In this document: in pieces, positions 1 to 7,842 of the stretch
Numbering within the stretch: the first letter of the stretch is position 1
Layout of the letters: each line of letters opens with the position of its first letter
DNA from: Agromyces sp. Leaf222
GTDB lineage: Bacteria > Actinomycetota > Actinomycetes > Actinomycetales > Microbacteriaceae
Direction of reading: 5' to 3'
Assembly: GCF_001421565.1 (NCBI RefSeq)
Contig: NZ_LMKQ01000001.1
Location: 805,651-869,650 of the forward strand
Length of the DNA: 64,000 nt
Notes under the pieces: generated by a model
Databases searched by the model: none
Seen by the model: only the letters and a program-made list of their open reading frames with translations
What the model was told of the DNA's origin: nothing
Program-made: the position numbers and the translations under genes

Positions 1-91
1 CGGCGGCGACGCCTACCGATCCGCCAAGGCGCGGTTCGACCCCGACTCACGACTCCTCGACCTCTATGCGAAGGCGGTGCAACGTCGATGA
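1..91 (+). CDS. C-terminal end of a probable FAD-linked oxidoreductase (partial)
   Basis: Reading from base 2, the last 29 codons give a tail ending in DPDSRLLDLYAKAVQRR and a TGA at 89-91, which overlaps the ATG of the next gene as ATGA, so the two are translationally coupled. A 'FDPD.R..DLY' tail is typical of FAD-binding oxidoreductases that accompany CFA-type methyltransferases in actinobacteria. In mycobacteria and relatives such a pair (UfaA1/BfaB with BfaA, also called TmsB/TmsA) makes 10-methyl fatty acids such as tuberculostearate: the methyltransferase forms a 10-methylene intermediate and the flavoprotein reduces it. The identification rests mainly on this context; the catalytic part lies outside the window. 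Confidence 0.55.
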   Translation, partial: GGDAYRSAKARFDPDSRLLDLYAKAVQRR

Positions 92-1470
92 CGACGACCA
101 AGGGACCGATGACCGGCACGGCGGGTTCGAACGACCCGACGGAACCGAATGATCCGTTCGGCCGAGCGGATGCCGCGGGCGGCCCGGATGCCGCAGGCAA
201 GCTCACGCTGGCGCAGATCCTCGAGATCTTCGCGGGCGGGCGCCTGCCCCTGCGGTTCACCGCGTACGACGGGAGCTCGGCGGGTCCGCCCGATGCGGCG
301 CTCGGGATCGAGCTGACGAGCCCGCGCGGCACGACGTATCTCGCGACAGGTCGTGGCGACCTGGGCCTCGCGCGTGCGTACATCGCCGGCGATCTCGAGA
401 TCCACGGGGTGCACCCGGGCGATCCCTACGAACTGCTGAAGGCCCTGGCCGACGAGCTCGTCTTCAAGCTGCCGCCGCCCAAGCTCATGGCGCAGGTCGT
501 GCGGTCGATCGGCGTCGAGCACCTGCGCCCCATCGCCCCGCCGCCGCAGGAGGTGCCGCCGAGGTGGCGCAGGGTCGCCGAGGGGCTGCGGCACAGCAAG
601 TCGCGCGACGCCGAGGCGATCCACCACCACTACGACGTCTCGAACACGTTCTACGAGTGGGTGCTCGGGCCGTCGATGACGTACACCTGCGCCTGCTATC
701 CCTCGCTCGAGGCGACGCTCGACGAGGCCCAGGAGAACAAGTACCGGCTCGTCTTCGAGAAGCTTCGGCTGAAGCCGGGCGACCGCCTGCTCGACGTCGG
801 ATGCGGCTGGGGCGGCATGGTGCGCTACGCCGCACGCCGCGGTGTGCGGGCGATCGGGGTCACCCTGTCCGAGGAGCAGACGTCGTGGGCGCAGCGCGCC
901 ATCGACGACGAAGGCCTCTCCGGCCTGGCCGAGGTGCGGTTCGGCGACTACCGCGACATCCGCGAGACCGGCTTCGACGCCGTCTCGTCGATCGGACTGC
1001 TCGAGCACATCGGGGTCAAGAACTACGCCTCGTACTTCGGGTTCCTGCAGTCGCGGCTGCGCACGGGCGGGCTGCTGCTCAACCACTGCATCACCCGCCC
1101 CGACAACACCTCGCAGCCCTCGGCGAAGGGATTCATCGACCGGTACGTCTTCCCCGACGGGGAGCTCACGGGCTCCGGCCGCATCATCCGCGAGGCGCAG
1201 GATGTCGGGCTCGAGGTGCTGCACGAGGAGAACCTGCGACCGCACTACGCGCTCACCCTGCGCGACTGGTGCGCGAACCTCGTCGCCCACTGGGACGAGG
1301 CGGTCGCCGAGGTCGGCCTGCCCACCGCGAAGGTGTGGGGGCTGTACATGGCAGGGTCGCGGCTCGCGTTCGAGTCCGGCGGCATCCAGCTGCACCAGGT
1401 GCTGGCCGTCAGGCCCGACGAGCATGGCGGCAACGGGGGGCTGCCGCTGCGGCCGTGGTGGGCGGCCTGA
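88..1470 (+). CDS. Cyclopropane-fatty-acyl-phospholipid synthase family methyltransferase (tuberculostearate-type)
   Basis: 460-residue SAM-dependent methyltransferase acting on unsaturated acyl chains of membrane phospholipids. After a roughly 25-residue low-complexity N-terminus comes a SCP2-like lipid-facing region, then the CFA core: HHYDVSNTFYEWVLG near residue 180, the TYTCACY element near 196, the SAM-binding LLDVGCGWGG near 235, and the LLEHIG segment near 305. The C-terminal helices (WGLYMAGSRLAFESGG) are also typical. The gene overlaps the preceding flavoprotein gene by four bases (ATGA). This arrangement suggests it works as the methylene-transferring half (TmsB/UfaA1 type) of 10-methyl fatty acid synthesis rather than making cyclopropane rings. 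A true cyclopropane synthase is the alternative. A perfect palindromic terminator follows. Confidence 0.88.
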   Translation: MTTTKGPMTGTAGSNDPTEPNDPFGRADAAGGPDAAGKLTLAQILEIFAGGRLPLRFTAYDGSSAGPPDAALGIELTSPRGTTYLATGRGDLGLARAYIAGDLEIHGVHPGDPYELLKALADELVFKLPPPKLMAQVVRSIGVEHLRPIAPPPQEVPPRWRRVAEGLRHSKSRDAEAIHHHYDVSNTFYEWVLGPSMTYTCACYPSLEATLDEAQENKYRLVFEKLRLKPGDRLLDVGCGWGGMVRYAARRGVRAIGVTLSEEQTSWAQRAIDDEGLSGLAEVRFGDYRDIRETGFDAVSSIGLLEHIGVKNYASYFGFLQSRLRTGGLLLNHCITRPDNTSQPSAKGFIDRYVFPDGELTGSGRIIREAQDVGLEVLHEENLRPHYALTLRDWCANLVAHWDEAVAEVGLPTAKVWGLYMAGSRLAFESGGIQLHQVLAVRPDEHGGNGGLPLRPWWAA

Positions 1471-1500
1471 CCCGTCGAGCACGATCGACGCCGACGTGAC

Positions 1501-1530
1501 GAGGGGCGGATGCCGCGGCATCCGCCCCTC
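1501..1530. terminator. Perfect 30-bp palindrome with GGATGCCGCGGCATCC core
   Basis: Two 15-base arms (GAGGGGCGGATGCCG and its exact complement) with no loop lie between two convergent genes, 30 bases after the methyltransferase stop and 11 before the permease stop. Its position suits a bidirectional terminator without a U-tract. It is one of a family in this window that shares the 16-base core. Confidence 0.7.
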
Positions 1531-1541
1531 GCATGCGAGCG

Positions 1542-2969
1542 CTACTCGGCCGAGTCGAGTCGCCTGCGGTCCTCGGCGAGCAGGGCGTCCTCGCCCTCGT
1601 CGCCCTCGGCGATGACCTCGTCCTCCTCGAGCGAGAGGCGCATCGGACGGCGGAACAGGCGAGTCAGCACCAGCAGCGCGACCACCCCGATCGAGAGCCA
1701 GAGGAGGCCGTAGATCATCGCGTCGCTGCTGATGTTGAGCCAGAGCACCACGGTGAGCACGACGCCGATGACCGGCAGCACGATGTTGCGCACGATCTGC
1801 GACGCCGACCTCACCTCGCGGCGGCGCACGGCGAAGTGCAGGATCACCGTGATGTTCACGACCGTGAACGCGATCAGCGCACCGAAGTTGATGAGCGAGA
1901 AGATGAAGTCGAGGTCGGCCACCGCGGCGCCCAGCGAGACGATGCCGACGAGCACGATCGCGACCGCCGGCGTCTGGAACCGCGGGTGCACGTACGACAG
2001 GCGTCGCGAGATCGGACCCGTGCCGTTGCGGCCCATGACGTAGATCATGCGGGAGACGCTCGCGTGCGAGGCGAGGCTCGACGCGGCGACCGCGGCGACG
2101 GCGGCCGCGACGAAGAGGATCTGGAAGAGCATGCCGCCGACCGAGTACGCGAGCTCTGGCAGCGCGGTGCCCTCGGTGAGGCCCTCGACGCTCGGGAAGA
2201 GCGACTGGGTGAACCACCCGGCGACGAAGAACAGCCCGCCGCCGATCACGAGCGAGAGCACGATCGCCTTCGGCACGGTGTTCGCGTCCTTCGCCTCCTC
2301 GGTGTACATCGTGATCGCGTCGAACCCGATGAACGAGAAGCACACGATCGTGGCCGCGCTGATCACCGTCGCGATCTGCACGTTCGCGTGGTAGAGCGGC
2401 TCGATGCTGAACGGCGTGCCGTTGCCGGCGCCCGCGTTGAGCGCTCCCCAGGCGAGGCCGACGAACACGACGATGAGCACGACCTGGAAGACGAGCAGCG
2501 TGGCGTTCACGCGCGAGGTCGACGTGATGCTCCACAGGTTCAGGAGCGTGATGAGCGCGACGTACCCGCCGACCCAGACCCAGCCCGAGATGTCGGGGAA
2601 GAACGCCTCGAAGTACTGGCGCAGCAGCAGCGCGTTCACGAGCGGCAGCAGCAGGTAGTCGAGCAGGGCCGTCCACCCCACGAGGAAGCCGACGTTCGGG
2701 TGGATCGTCTCGGACGCGTACGTGTACGCCGAACCCGCCGAGGGGTAGACGCGCGTCATGCGCCCGTAGCTGATCGCGGTGAAGAGCATCACCACGAGCG
2801 CGAACAGGTAGGCGAGCGGCACCACCCCGCCGCTCTCGTCGGAGACGTACCCGAACGTGTCGAACACGGTCATGGGGGTCATGTAGCCGAGGCCGAGGCC
2901 GACGATCGCCCAGAGCCCGAGCGAACGCCGGAGCTTCACGGGGGGAGCGGTGGGTGCGGAGGTGGTCAT
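1542..2969 (-). CDS. puuP: APC-superfamily permease, putrescine importer (PuuP)-like
   Basis: 475-residue integral membrane protein with about 12 hydrophobic segments. The N-terminal signature LGYMTPMTVFDTFG, then FTAISYGRMTRVYPSAGSAY, GFLVGWTALLDYL, ATIVCFSFIGFDA and SSLASHASVSRMIYVMGR, closely follow the PuuP branch of amino acid/polyamine/organocation transporters, which import putrescine with proton co-transport. The cytoplasmic C-terminal tail is acidic (EEDEVIAEGDEGED). An AGGA ribosome site precedes the ATG by six bases. No polyamine catabolic genes lie nearby, so the substrate is inferred from sequence alone; another cationic or neutral amine remains possible. It is transcribed alone, convergent with the CFA gene. 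Confidence 0.82.
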   Translation of the reverse strand: MTTSAPTAPPVKLRRSLGLWAIVGLGLGYMTPMTVFDTFGYVSDESGGVVPLAYLFALVVMLFTAISYGRMTRVYPSAGSAYTYASETIHPNVGFLVGWTALLDYLLLPLVNALLLRQYFEAFFPDISGWVWVGGYVALITLLNLWSITSTSRVNATLLVFQVVLIVVFVGLAWGALNAGAGNGTPFSIEPLYHANVQIATVISAATIVCFSFIGFDAITMYTEEAKDANTVPKAIVLSLVIGGGLFFVAGWFTQSLFPSVEGLTEGTALPELAYSVGGMLFQILFVAAAVAAVAASSLASHASVSRMIYVMGRNGTGPISRRLSYVHPRFQTPAVAIVLVGIVSLGAAVADLDFIFSLINFGALIAFTVVNITVILHFAVRRREVRSASQIVRNIVLPVIGVVLTVVLWLNISSDAMIYGLLWLSIGVVALLVLTRLFRRPMRLSLEEDEVIAEGDEGEDALLAEDRRRLDSAE

Positions 2970-3134
2970 GCGGGTTCCTGTCGTCGCCGTCGATCGAGCG
3001 GGGCGACGCTACGCTACTCGCGCCCCGCCCGATATCGCCACTCCGGCGACTTCGACGACGAGCACCGGCCGCACCGTACGTTGCGCGGCGTGCGCACCCG
3101 AGAATCCGCGGCGTTCAGGACGCGCTCCGATAGC

Positions 3135-3614
3135 TCAGAGCACGACGGTCTCGTTCTCGCCGCCGTCGTAGCGTTCGCCGGTCACCTTCGCCTTGACGAA
3201 GCTGATCAGGGTGGCGATGCGCCCGCCCGGGGTGTCCCAGTACTCGCCCGACTCGGCGGTGACCTTGATGAGCACCGCGTTCGGGCTCTGCGGGCCGTCC
3301 GGCAGCCACGCCTCGACCGCGGCATCCCACAGTTCGTCCTTGCGGGCGGGATCGTCGACGAGCTCGGCGAGACCGGCGAACGAGACGAACGTCGACCCCG
3401 AGTTCAGGGTGACGCCGACGTTCGCGTTCGCCGAGATCTCGCTCGCGTCGCGCGAGTCGCGCTCGGCGAAGTACCAGATCACACCGTCATCGGTCACCTC
3501 GCGCGGCGACATCGGCCGGGAGACGAGCTTGCCGTCGCCGGTCACGGTCGTCAGCCATCCGAACGGGATGCCGCGCGCGAGTTCGATGATGCGTTCCTTC
3601 TCGGTGCCGGGCAT
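3135..3614 (-). CDS. Pyridoxamine 5'-phosphate oxidase-fold (general stress protein 26-like) protein
   Basis: 159-residue single-domain flavin-binding split-barrel protein. The order GWLTTVTGDGKLVSRPM, then VIWYFAERDSRDASEI, VGVTLNSGSTFVSFAGLAELV, and a C-terminal EYWDTPGGRIATLISFVKA match the GS26/PPOX-like family, which binds FMN, FAD or F420 and is commonly linked to oxidative or general stress. Start chosen at the ATG with AAGGAGGGG four bases upstream. It is monocistronic and divergent from the HelD gene, separated by 137 bases. The biochemical substrate cannot be read from sequence. Confidence 0.85.
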   Translation of the reverse strand: MPGTEKERIIELARGIPFGWLTTVTGDGKLVSRPMSPREVTDDGVIWYFAERDSRDASEISANANVGVTLNSGSTFVSFAGLAELVDDPARKDELWDAAVEAWLPDGPQSPNAVLIKVTAESGEYWDTPGGRIATLISFVKAKVTGERYDGGENETVVL

Positions 3615-3690
3615 GGCCCCTCCTTCGATCGTCGTGTCACTCGACGCTAGGCCGACCGGCGGGCACGCTGCAGGGGATTGACTTCACAGG

Positions 3691-3721
3691 TGGATGTCGC
3701 GGCATCCATCGCGGGTAGAAT
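3691..3721 (+). promoter_or_regulatory. Promoter of the HelD gene with overlapping imperfect palindrome
   Basis: A -10 hexamer TAGAAT at 3716-3721 lies 30 bases before the proposed start. An 18-base palindrome with one mismatch (TGGATGTCG against CGGCATCCA, 3691-3708) covers the -35 area. This is the only copy of the GGATGCC/GGCATCC palindrome family in the window that sits at a promoter between divergent genes rather than at gene ends. Confidence 0.5.
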
Positions 3722-3751
3722 CGACGGTTCCGCCGCACGAGGAGAACCGAG

Positions 3752-5995
3752 ATCGCCAGCAGCACTTCCACCACGCCCGTCGCCGAGGAGCAGGCGGCGC
3801 TCGACCACATCCGCGGGGTCGTCGCCGGACTCGTCGAGCAGGAGGCCGAGTACCTCCGCGCGATGCTCGGCCGACCCAGCGACGAGCTGAACCTCACCGA
3901 GCGCGATGCCCTCGTCGCGCACCATGCGCAGCGCCTCCAGGGGCTCCGCACCGCGTCGTACGGCCTGCTCTTCGGCGGCATCGAGACCGATGAGGGCGAG
4001 CGGTTCCGCATCGGCCGCATCGGGCTCAGCGACCCCGACGACGGCGAACGACTGCTCATCGACTGGCGTGCGCCCGTGGCGCGCCCGTTCTACACGGCGA
4101 CGCCGCTGCACCGTGAGGGCGTCAAGGCCAGGCGTCGCATCTCGTCGACCGATCGCACCGTGACGGCGGTCTACGACGAGCCGCTGCTCGTCGACCTCGA
4201 CCACCCCGACGCCGTCGCGGAGACTGCGGGCGATGGGGCGGATGCCGCGCTCATGGCCGCACTCGACCGGCCGCGCACGGCGCACATGAGCGACATCGTC
4301 GGCACGATCCAGCGCGAGCAGGATGCGATCATCCGCGGTCCGCTCGCGGGCACCCTCGTCGTGCAGGGCGGGCCGGGCACCGGCAAGACGGCCGTCGCCC
4401 TGCAGCGCGCGGCGTACCTGCTCTACGAGCACCGCAACCGGCTCTCGAAGTCGGTCGTGCTCATCGTCGGCCCGAACCTGCGGTTCCTCGAGTACATCTC
4501 GCAGGTGCTGCCGTCGCTCGGCGAGGACTCGGCCGTGCTCGTCACGCCGAGCACGCTCGTGCCCGGCGTCACCGCGACCGCGACCGATTCCGCCGTCGCG
4601 GCCGAGTTCAAGGGCCGGCTCGACATCGTCGCCGCGCTCAAGCAGGCCGTGCGCGCCTTCGAGGTCTCGCACGACGGCGACCTCGTGCTGCGCCCGGCCG
4701 GCCTCAAGCCGATGACCCTCGACGGCCGGCTGCTCGCGCGCGTGCGCTCGCGTGGCCGCGCCGGCGCGACGCCGCACAACGCGGCCCGGCCGAAGTTCGA
4801 GAAGGCGCTGCTGACCGAGATCCTGCGCCTCGAGGATGCCGAGCACGGTGCCTCGGCGATGGAGGACTGGGAGCGGCGCGCCGACTGGGCCGAAGACCCG
4901 GCCGTGCAGGAGCTCTTCGACGAGCTCTGGCCGCTGCTCGACCCGGTCGACGTGATTCGCGAGCTGTTCAGCGACGCCGACCGGCTCGACGCGGCGTTCC
5001 CCTCGATCGACCCGTCGCTGCGATCGGCGCTGCTCCGCCCCCGCGAGCACGGCCTCACGCCCGCCGACATCCCCCTCGTCGATGAGCTCGCCGAGCTGCT
5101 CGGCCACGATCCGCGGCCGATGACCGCCGCCGCGGCGCAGGCGAGGGCCGACCGGGCGACCGACCTCGCCTACGCGCAGAACGTGCTCGACATGGTGACC
5201 GACGCCGATGCCGATGAAGACCACTTGAGCGCGCCCGTCGAGATCGTGAGCGCCGCGATGCTCGCCGACCGCCAGGTCGCCGGCGATGGCCGCACGCCCG
5301 CGGAGCGCGCGATGGCCGACCGCGAGTGGGTCTACGGCCACGTCATCGTCGACGAGGCGCAGGAGACGAGCCCGATGCTGCTGCGCGCGCTCATCCGCCG
5401 CTGCCCGTCGCGGTCGATGACCCTCGTCGGCGACGCGAACCAGTACACGGCCACCGACGCCCCGTTCACCTGGGCGGGCCTGCTCGACCCGCAGGTGCCG
5501 AGATGGAGCCGCACCGACCTCACCGTCAACTACCGCACCCCCGGTCGCATCATGCGGCTCGCGACCGGCGTGCTGCGCCGTATCGACCCGGGCGTGCACG
5601 AGCCGACGTCGGCTCGCGACGGCGAGCACGAGCCCAGTGTCGTGCGCGTCGCACCCGCCGACCTCGGAGAGGCGACCGCGCGGGCGGCCGTCGAGTCGCT
5701 CGCGCAGAGCGAGGGCACGGTCGGCGTGATCGCACCGCTCGGGGTGCTCGGCGCCCTGCGCGAGGTCCGCGCGGCCGAGGCCGCCGCGGCCGCCGCGAGC
5801 GGCGCTGCCGACCGGCTCTGGGTGGGCACGCCCGACGACGCGAAGGGCCTCGAGTTCGACGCCGTCGTGGTGGCCGTGCCGCCGATGCCGGCGCCGCAGG
5901 CGGTCTCCGTCGCGACGTGGAAGCGGCTCTACGTCGCACTCACGAGGCCGACGCAACGGCTCACCGTCGTCGAGGCGGGCGACGTCATCGGCTGA
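3752..5995 (+). CDS. helD: HelD/HelR-family RNA polymerase-recycling ATPase
   Basis: UvrD/Rep-like superfamily 1 ATPase that in related bacteria removes RNA polymerase from nucleic acid; the HelR branch also protects against rifamycins. Motifs: Walker A GGPGTGKTAVALQRAAYLLY near residue 205, DEAQ Walker B near 532, GDANQ near 558, NYRTPGR near 592 and VALTRPTQRL near 726. The only in-frame ATG (3863) would remove about 37 residues that contain the expected helical N-terminus (EEQAALDHIRGVVAGLVEQE). No ATG, GTG or TTG exists between the upstream stop (3716) and 3863. An ATC at 3752, seven bases after GGAG and 25-30 bases after a good -10, is the best start, giving 747 residues, the family's normal size. 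ATC initiation is rare, so a sequencing error for ATG is the alternative. Confidence 0.88.
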   Translation: MASSTSTTPVAEEQAALDHIRGVVAGLVEQEAEYLRAMLGRPSDELNLTERDALVAHHAQRLQGLRTASYGLLFGGIETDEGERFRIGRIGLSDPDDGERLLIDWRAPVARPFYTATPLHREGVKARRRISSTDRTVTAVYDEPLLVDLDHPDAVAETAGDGADAALMAALDRPRTAHMSDIVGTIQREQDAIIRGPLAGTLVVQGGPGTGKTAVALQRAAYLLYEHRNRLSKSVVLIVGPNLRFLEYISQVLPSLGEDSAVLVTPSTLVPGVTATATDSAVAAEFKGRLDIVAALKQAVRAFEVSHDGDLVLRPAGLKPMTLDGRLLARVRSRGRAGATPHNAARPKFEKALLTEILRLEDAEHGASAMEDWERRADWAEDPAVQELFDELWPLLDPVDVIRELFSDADRLDAAFPSIDPSLRSALLRPREHGLTPADIPLVDELAELLGHDPRPMTAAAAQARADRATDLAYAQNVLDMVTDADADEDHLSAPVEIVSAAMLADRQVAGDGRTPAERAMADREWVYGHVIVDEAQETSPMLLRALIRRCPSRSMTLVGDANQYTATDAPFTWAGLLDPQVPRWSRTDLTVNYRTPGRIMRLATGVLRRIDPGVHEPTSARDGEHEPSVVRVAPADLGEATARAAVESLAQSEGTVGVIAPLGVLGALREVRAAEAAAAAASGAADRLWVGTPDDAKGLEFDAVVVAVPPMPAPQAVSVATWKRLYVALTRPTQRLTVVEAGDVIG

Positions 5996-6038
5996 CCCGA
6001 CCCGTGACGGCGCGCCACGAGCGCGGCAGACTGGGAGG

Positions 6039-6524
6039 ATGCCGATCTCCGAAGCCGATCTCGTCCACCTGCGTCGCGCCGTCGAACTCGCACGCGAAGC
6101 GCTCGACTCGGGCGACGGCCCGTTCGGCTCGGTGCTCGTCGATGCGCTCGGCGTCGAACGGTTCGCCGATCGCAACCGCGAAGAGAGCACGGGCGATGCG
6201 ACGCGGCATCCGGAGTTCGAGATCGCGCGCTGGGCGGCCGTGAACCTGACGCCCGAGCAACGCGCGGCGGCCACCGTCTACACGTCGGGGGAGCACTGCG
6301 CCATGTGCTCCGCGGCGCACGCGTGGGTCGGCCTCGGGCGCATCGCGTACGTCGCCTCGGCCGAGCAGATCTCCGGCTGGCGTGCGGCGGCGGGCAGCGC
6401 TCCGTCGGCGGTCGCCCCGCTCCCGATCACGGCCGTCGCGCCCGCCGTGGTCGTCGACGGGCCGGCCGACGAGCTCGTGCCCGAGGTGCGCGCGCTCATC
6501 GTGCGGGCTGTGCGGCAGGGCTGA
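6039..6524 (+). CDS. Cytidine/deoxycytidylate deaminase-family nucleoside deaminase
   Basis: 161 residues with the CDA zinc fold: HPEFEIARWA near residue 56 supplies the histidine and catalytic glutamate region, and EHCAMC (84-89) the two zinc cysteines (usually PCxxC; here proline is replaced by histidine). These enzymes hydrolytically deaminate free purines or nucleosides (guanine, adenosine or related); the HPEF form differs from the HAE of tRNA adenosine deaminase TadA, so tRNA editing is unlikely. A CAGACT box six bases before the ATG, with GGGAGG in between, suggests a very short or absent leader. It lies 43 bases after helD. Confidence 0.8.
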   Translation: MPISEADLVHLRRAVELAREALDSGDGPFGSVLVDALGVERFADRNREESTGDATRHPEFEIARWAAVNLTPEQRAAATVYTSGEHCAMCSAAHAWVGLGRIAYVASAEQISGWRAAAGSAPSAVAPLPITAVAPAVVVDGPADELVPEVRALIVRAVRQG

Positions 6525-6690
6525 ACGGCACGGCTACTCGGGCCGCTGACCACGGTAGGTCGGCGCGGCGCTCGCCGGATCCGCCGCGCGGGGGAGATCG
6601 CGACGAGATCCCGCTGCCCCGGATGCCGCGGCGAACGCGCGTCGGCCATGCGCGTTGGGGCAAACCCGTGCGTCGTCCGCGGCTCGCGCG

Positions 6691-6696
6691 TAGGGT
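6691..6696 (+). promoter_or_regulatory. Probable -10 box (TAGGGT) of the transglycosylase gene
   Basis: The 267-base stretch 6525-6791 has no gene. TAGGGT at 6691-6696 is the best -10 candidate, giving a leader of about 90 bases with GGAG at 6777-6780. A lone GGATGCCGCGG word at 6621-6631 lies upstream without a matching second arm. Confidence 0.35.
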
Positions 6697-6791
6697 GAAG
6701 AGGCGGTCGCTTCGCCCTGCTCGAACGAGTCGGCGCCGGAGCGATCGCACTGGGCAGCCCTGAACCACCGCCCGAACGGAGCCACCGCACG

Positions 6792-7712
6792 ATGTCCTGG
6801 GATGACGAACTCGACGCCGACGAGCACGGCGGGCCCCGTGCCGCCCGCGAGCGGGCGACCGGCTGGCAAATCGTTCGCCGCGTCGCCGCGTATTCGGGCG
6901 TGGTGGTCGGCGTCGTCGCGCTGGTGGTGGGCGCCGTCGTCGCGGTGAACATCGTCGGCACGGCGACCAACCCGGGCGGCTTCGCGGCACCGGCGGCCGA
7001 TGGGCCGCACGTGGCCCTCCCGCCGACGGTGGCGCAGCCCGAGCAGACCGCCGATCCCGAGGAACTCGAGGGCGACGTGCTGGCCGAGGGCGACGAGCCG
7101 ACGGCCGAGGAGTCCACCGGGCTGTCGGGCTCCGTGCCCGTGCCGGCCGAGCTGCCGCTGATCGACGCCGACTGGGCCGGTCGGATCGCCGCGGCGACCG
7201 ACATACCCGAGCGCGCGCTCGCGGCGTACGCGCTCGCCCACATCGTGGTCGCCACCGAACACCCGGAGTGCGGGGTGGACTGGGCGACGATCGCCGCCAT
7301 CGGCTCGGTCGAGTCCGGGCACGGGAGCCACGGCGGCCGGTCGATCGACGACGCGGGCCACGTGCAGCCCCCCATCATCGGCCGCGCGCTCGACGGCAAC
7401 GGGGTGGCGAAGATCGCCGACACCGACGGGGGCGCGTTCGACGGCGACACCACGTGGGATCGCGCCGTCGGCCCGATGCAGTTCATCCCGTCGACCTGGG
7501 CGAAGTGGGGCGGCGACGGCGACGGCGACGGCGTTGCCGACCCGAACCAGATCGACGACGCCGCGCTCACCACGGCGAACTACCTGTGCGCATCCGGGTC
7601 GATGACCACGCCCGAGGGGTGGCGTGCGGCGGTCTACTCGTACAACCACGACAACGACTACGTCGACAAGGTCGCGAGGGTCGCTCAGCAGTACGCGGCG
7701 GCGGCCGCTTAG
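6792..7712 (+). CDS. Membrane-anchored lytic murein transglycosylase (MltB/SLT-like)
   Basis: 306-residue peptidoglycan lyase that cleaves the MurNAc-GlcNAc bond. A cytoplasmic acidic/basic N-terminus is followed by one hydrophobic segment (about residues 34-57, type II anchor), a Pro/Glu-rich linker, and the catalytic domain from about residue 130. The motif SVESGHGSHG (about 170-179) carries the catalytic glutamate; GPMQFIPSTWAKWG (about 226-239) and the final SYNHDNDYVDKV are standard for the family. GDGDGDG at about 240 could bind calcium. The gene is monocistronic and is followed by two palindromic terminators facing the fucosidase gene. Confidence 0.87.
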   Translation: MSWDDELDADEHGGPRAARERATGWQIVRRVAAYSGVVVGVVALVVGAVVAVNIVGTATNPGGFAAPAADGPHVALPPTVAQPEQTADPEELEGDVLAEGDEPTAEESTGLSGSVPVPAELPLIDADWAGRIAAATDIPERALAAYALAHIVVATEHPECGVDWATIAAIGSVESGHGSHGGRSIDDAGHVQPPIIGRALDGNGVAKIADTDGGAFDGDTTWDRAVGPMQFIPSTWAKWGGDGDGDGVADPNQIDDAALTTANYLCASGSMTTPEGWRAAVYSYNHDNDYVDKVARVAQQYAAAAA

Positions 7713-7737
7713 CGCGAACGCGCTGGGCTCCGGGCTC

Positions 7738-7755
7738 CGGATGCCGCGGCATCCG
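7738..7755. terminator. Perfect 18-bp GGATGCCGCGGCATCC-core palindrome
   Basis: CGGATGCCG followed directly by its complement, 26 bases after the transglycosylase stop. It belongs to the shared palindrome family and lies just before a second, ordinary hairpin. Confidence 0.6.
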
Positions 7756-7788
7756 CCTGCCCGATCTGCCGGCGCGGCCCGAACGTGA

Positions 7789-7825
7789 GACGGGGTGGCG
7801 ATGCTTCGCGCATCGCCACCCCGTC
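7789..7825. terminator. Bidirectional hairpin terminator
   Basis: 16-base perfect arms (7789-7804 GACGGGGTGGCGATGC; 7810-7825) with a five-base loop, between the convergent transglycosylase and fucosidase genes. Confidence 0.75.
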
Positions 7826-7842
7826 GGCCCGTCAGCGGATCG

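Noticed and set aside
3863..5995. ATG 3863 as the true HelD start
   Set aside because: It has no ribosome site and would remove a conserved N-terminal helix that is encoded in frame just upstream. ATC 3752 with GGAG is preferred, though not proven.
6621..6632. Possible terminator GGATGCCGCGGC in the gap after the deaminase gene
   Set aside because: The second arm (GGCATCC) is missing; it is only a single copy of the recurrent word.
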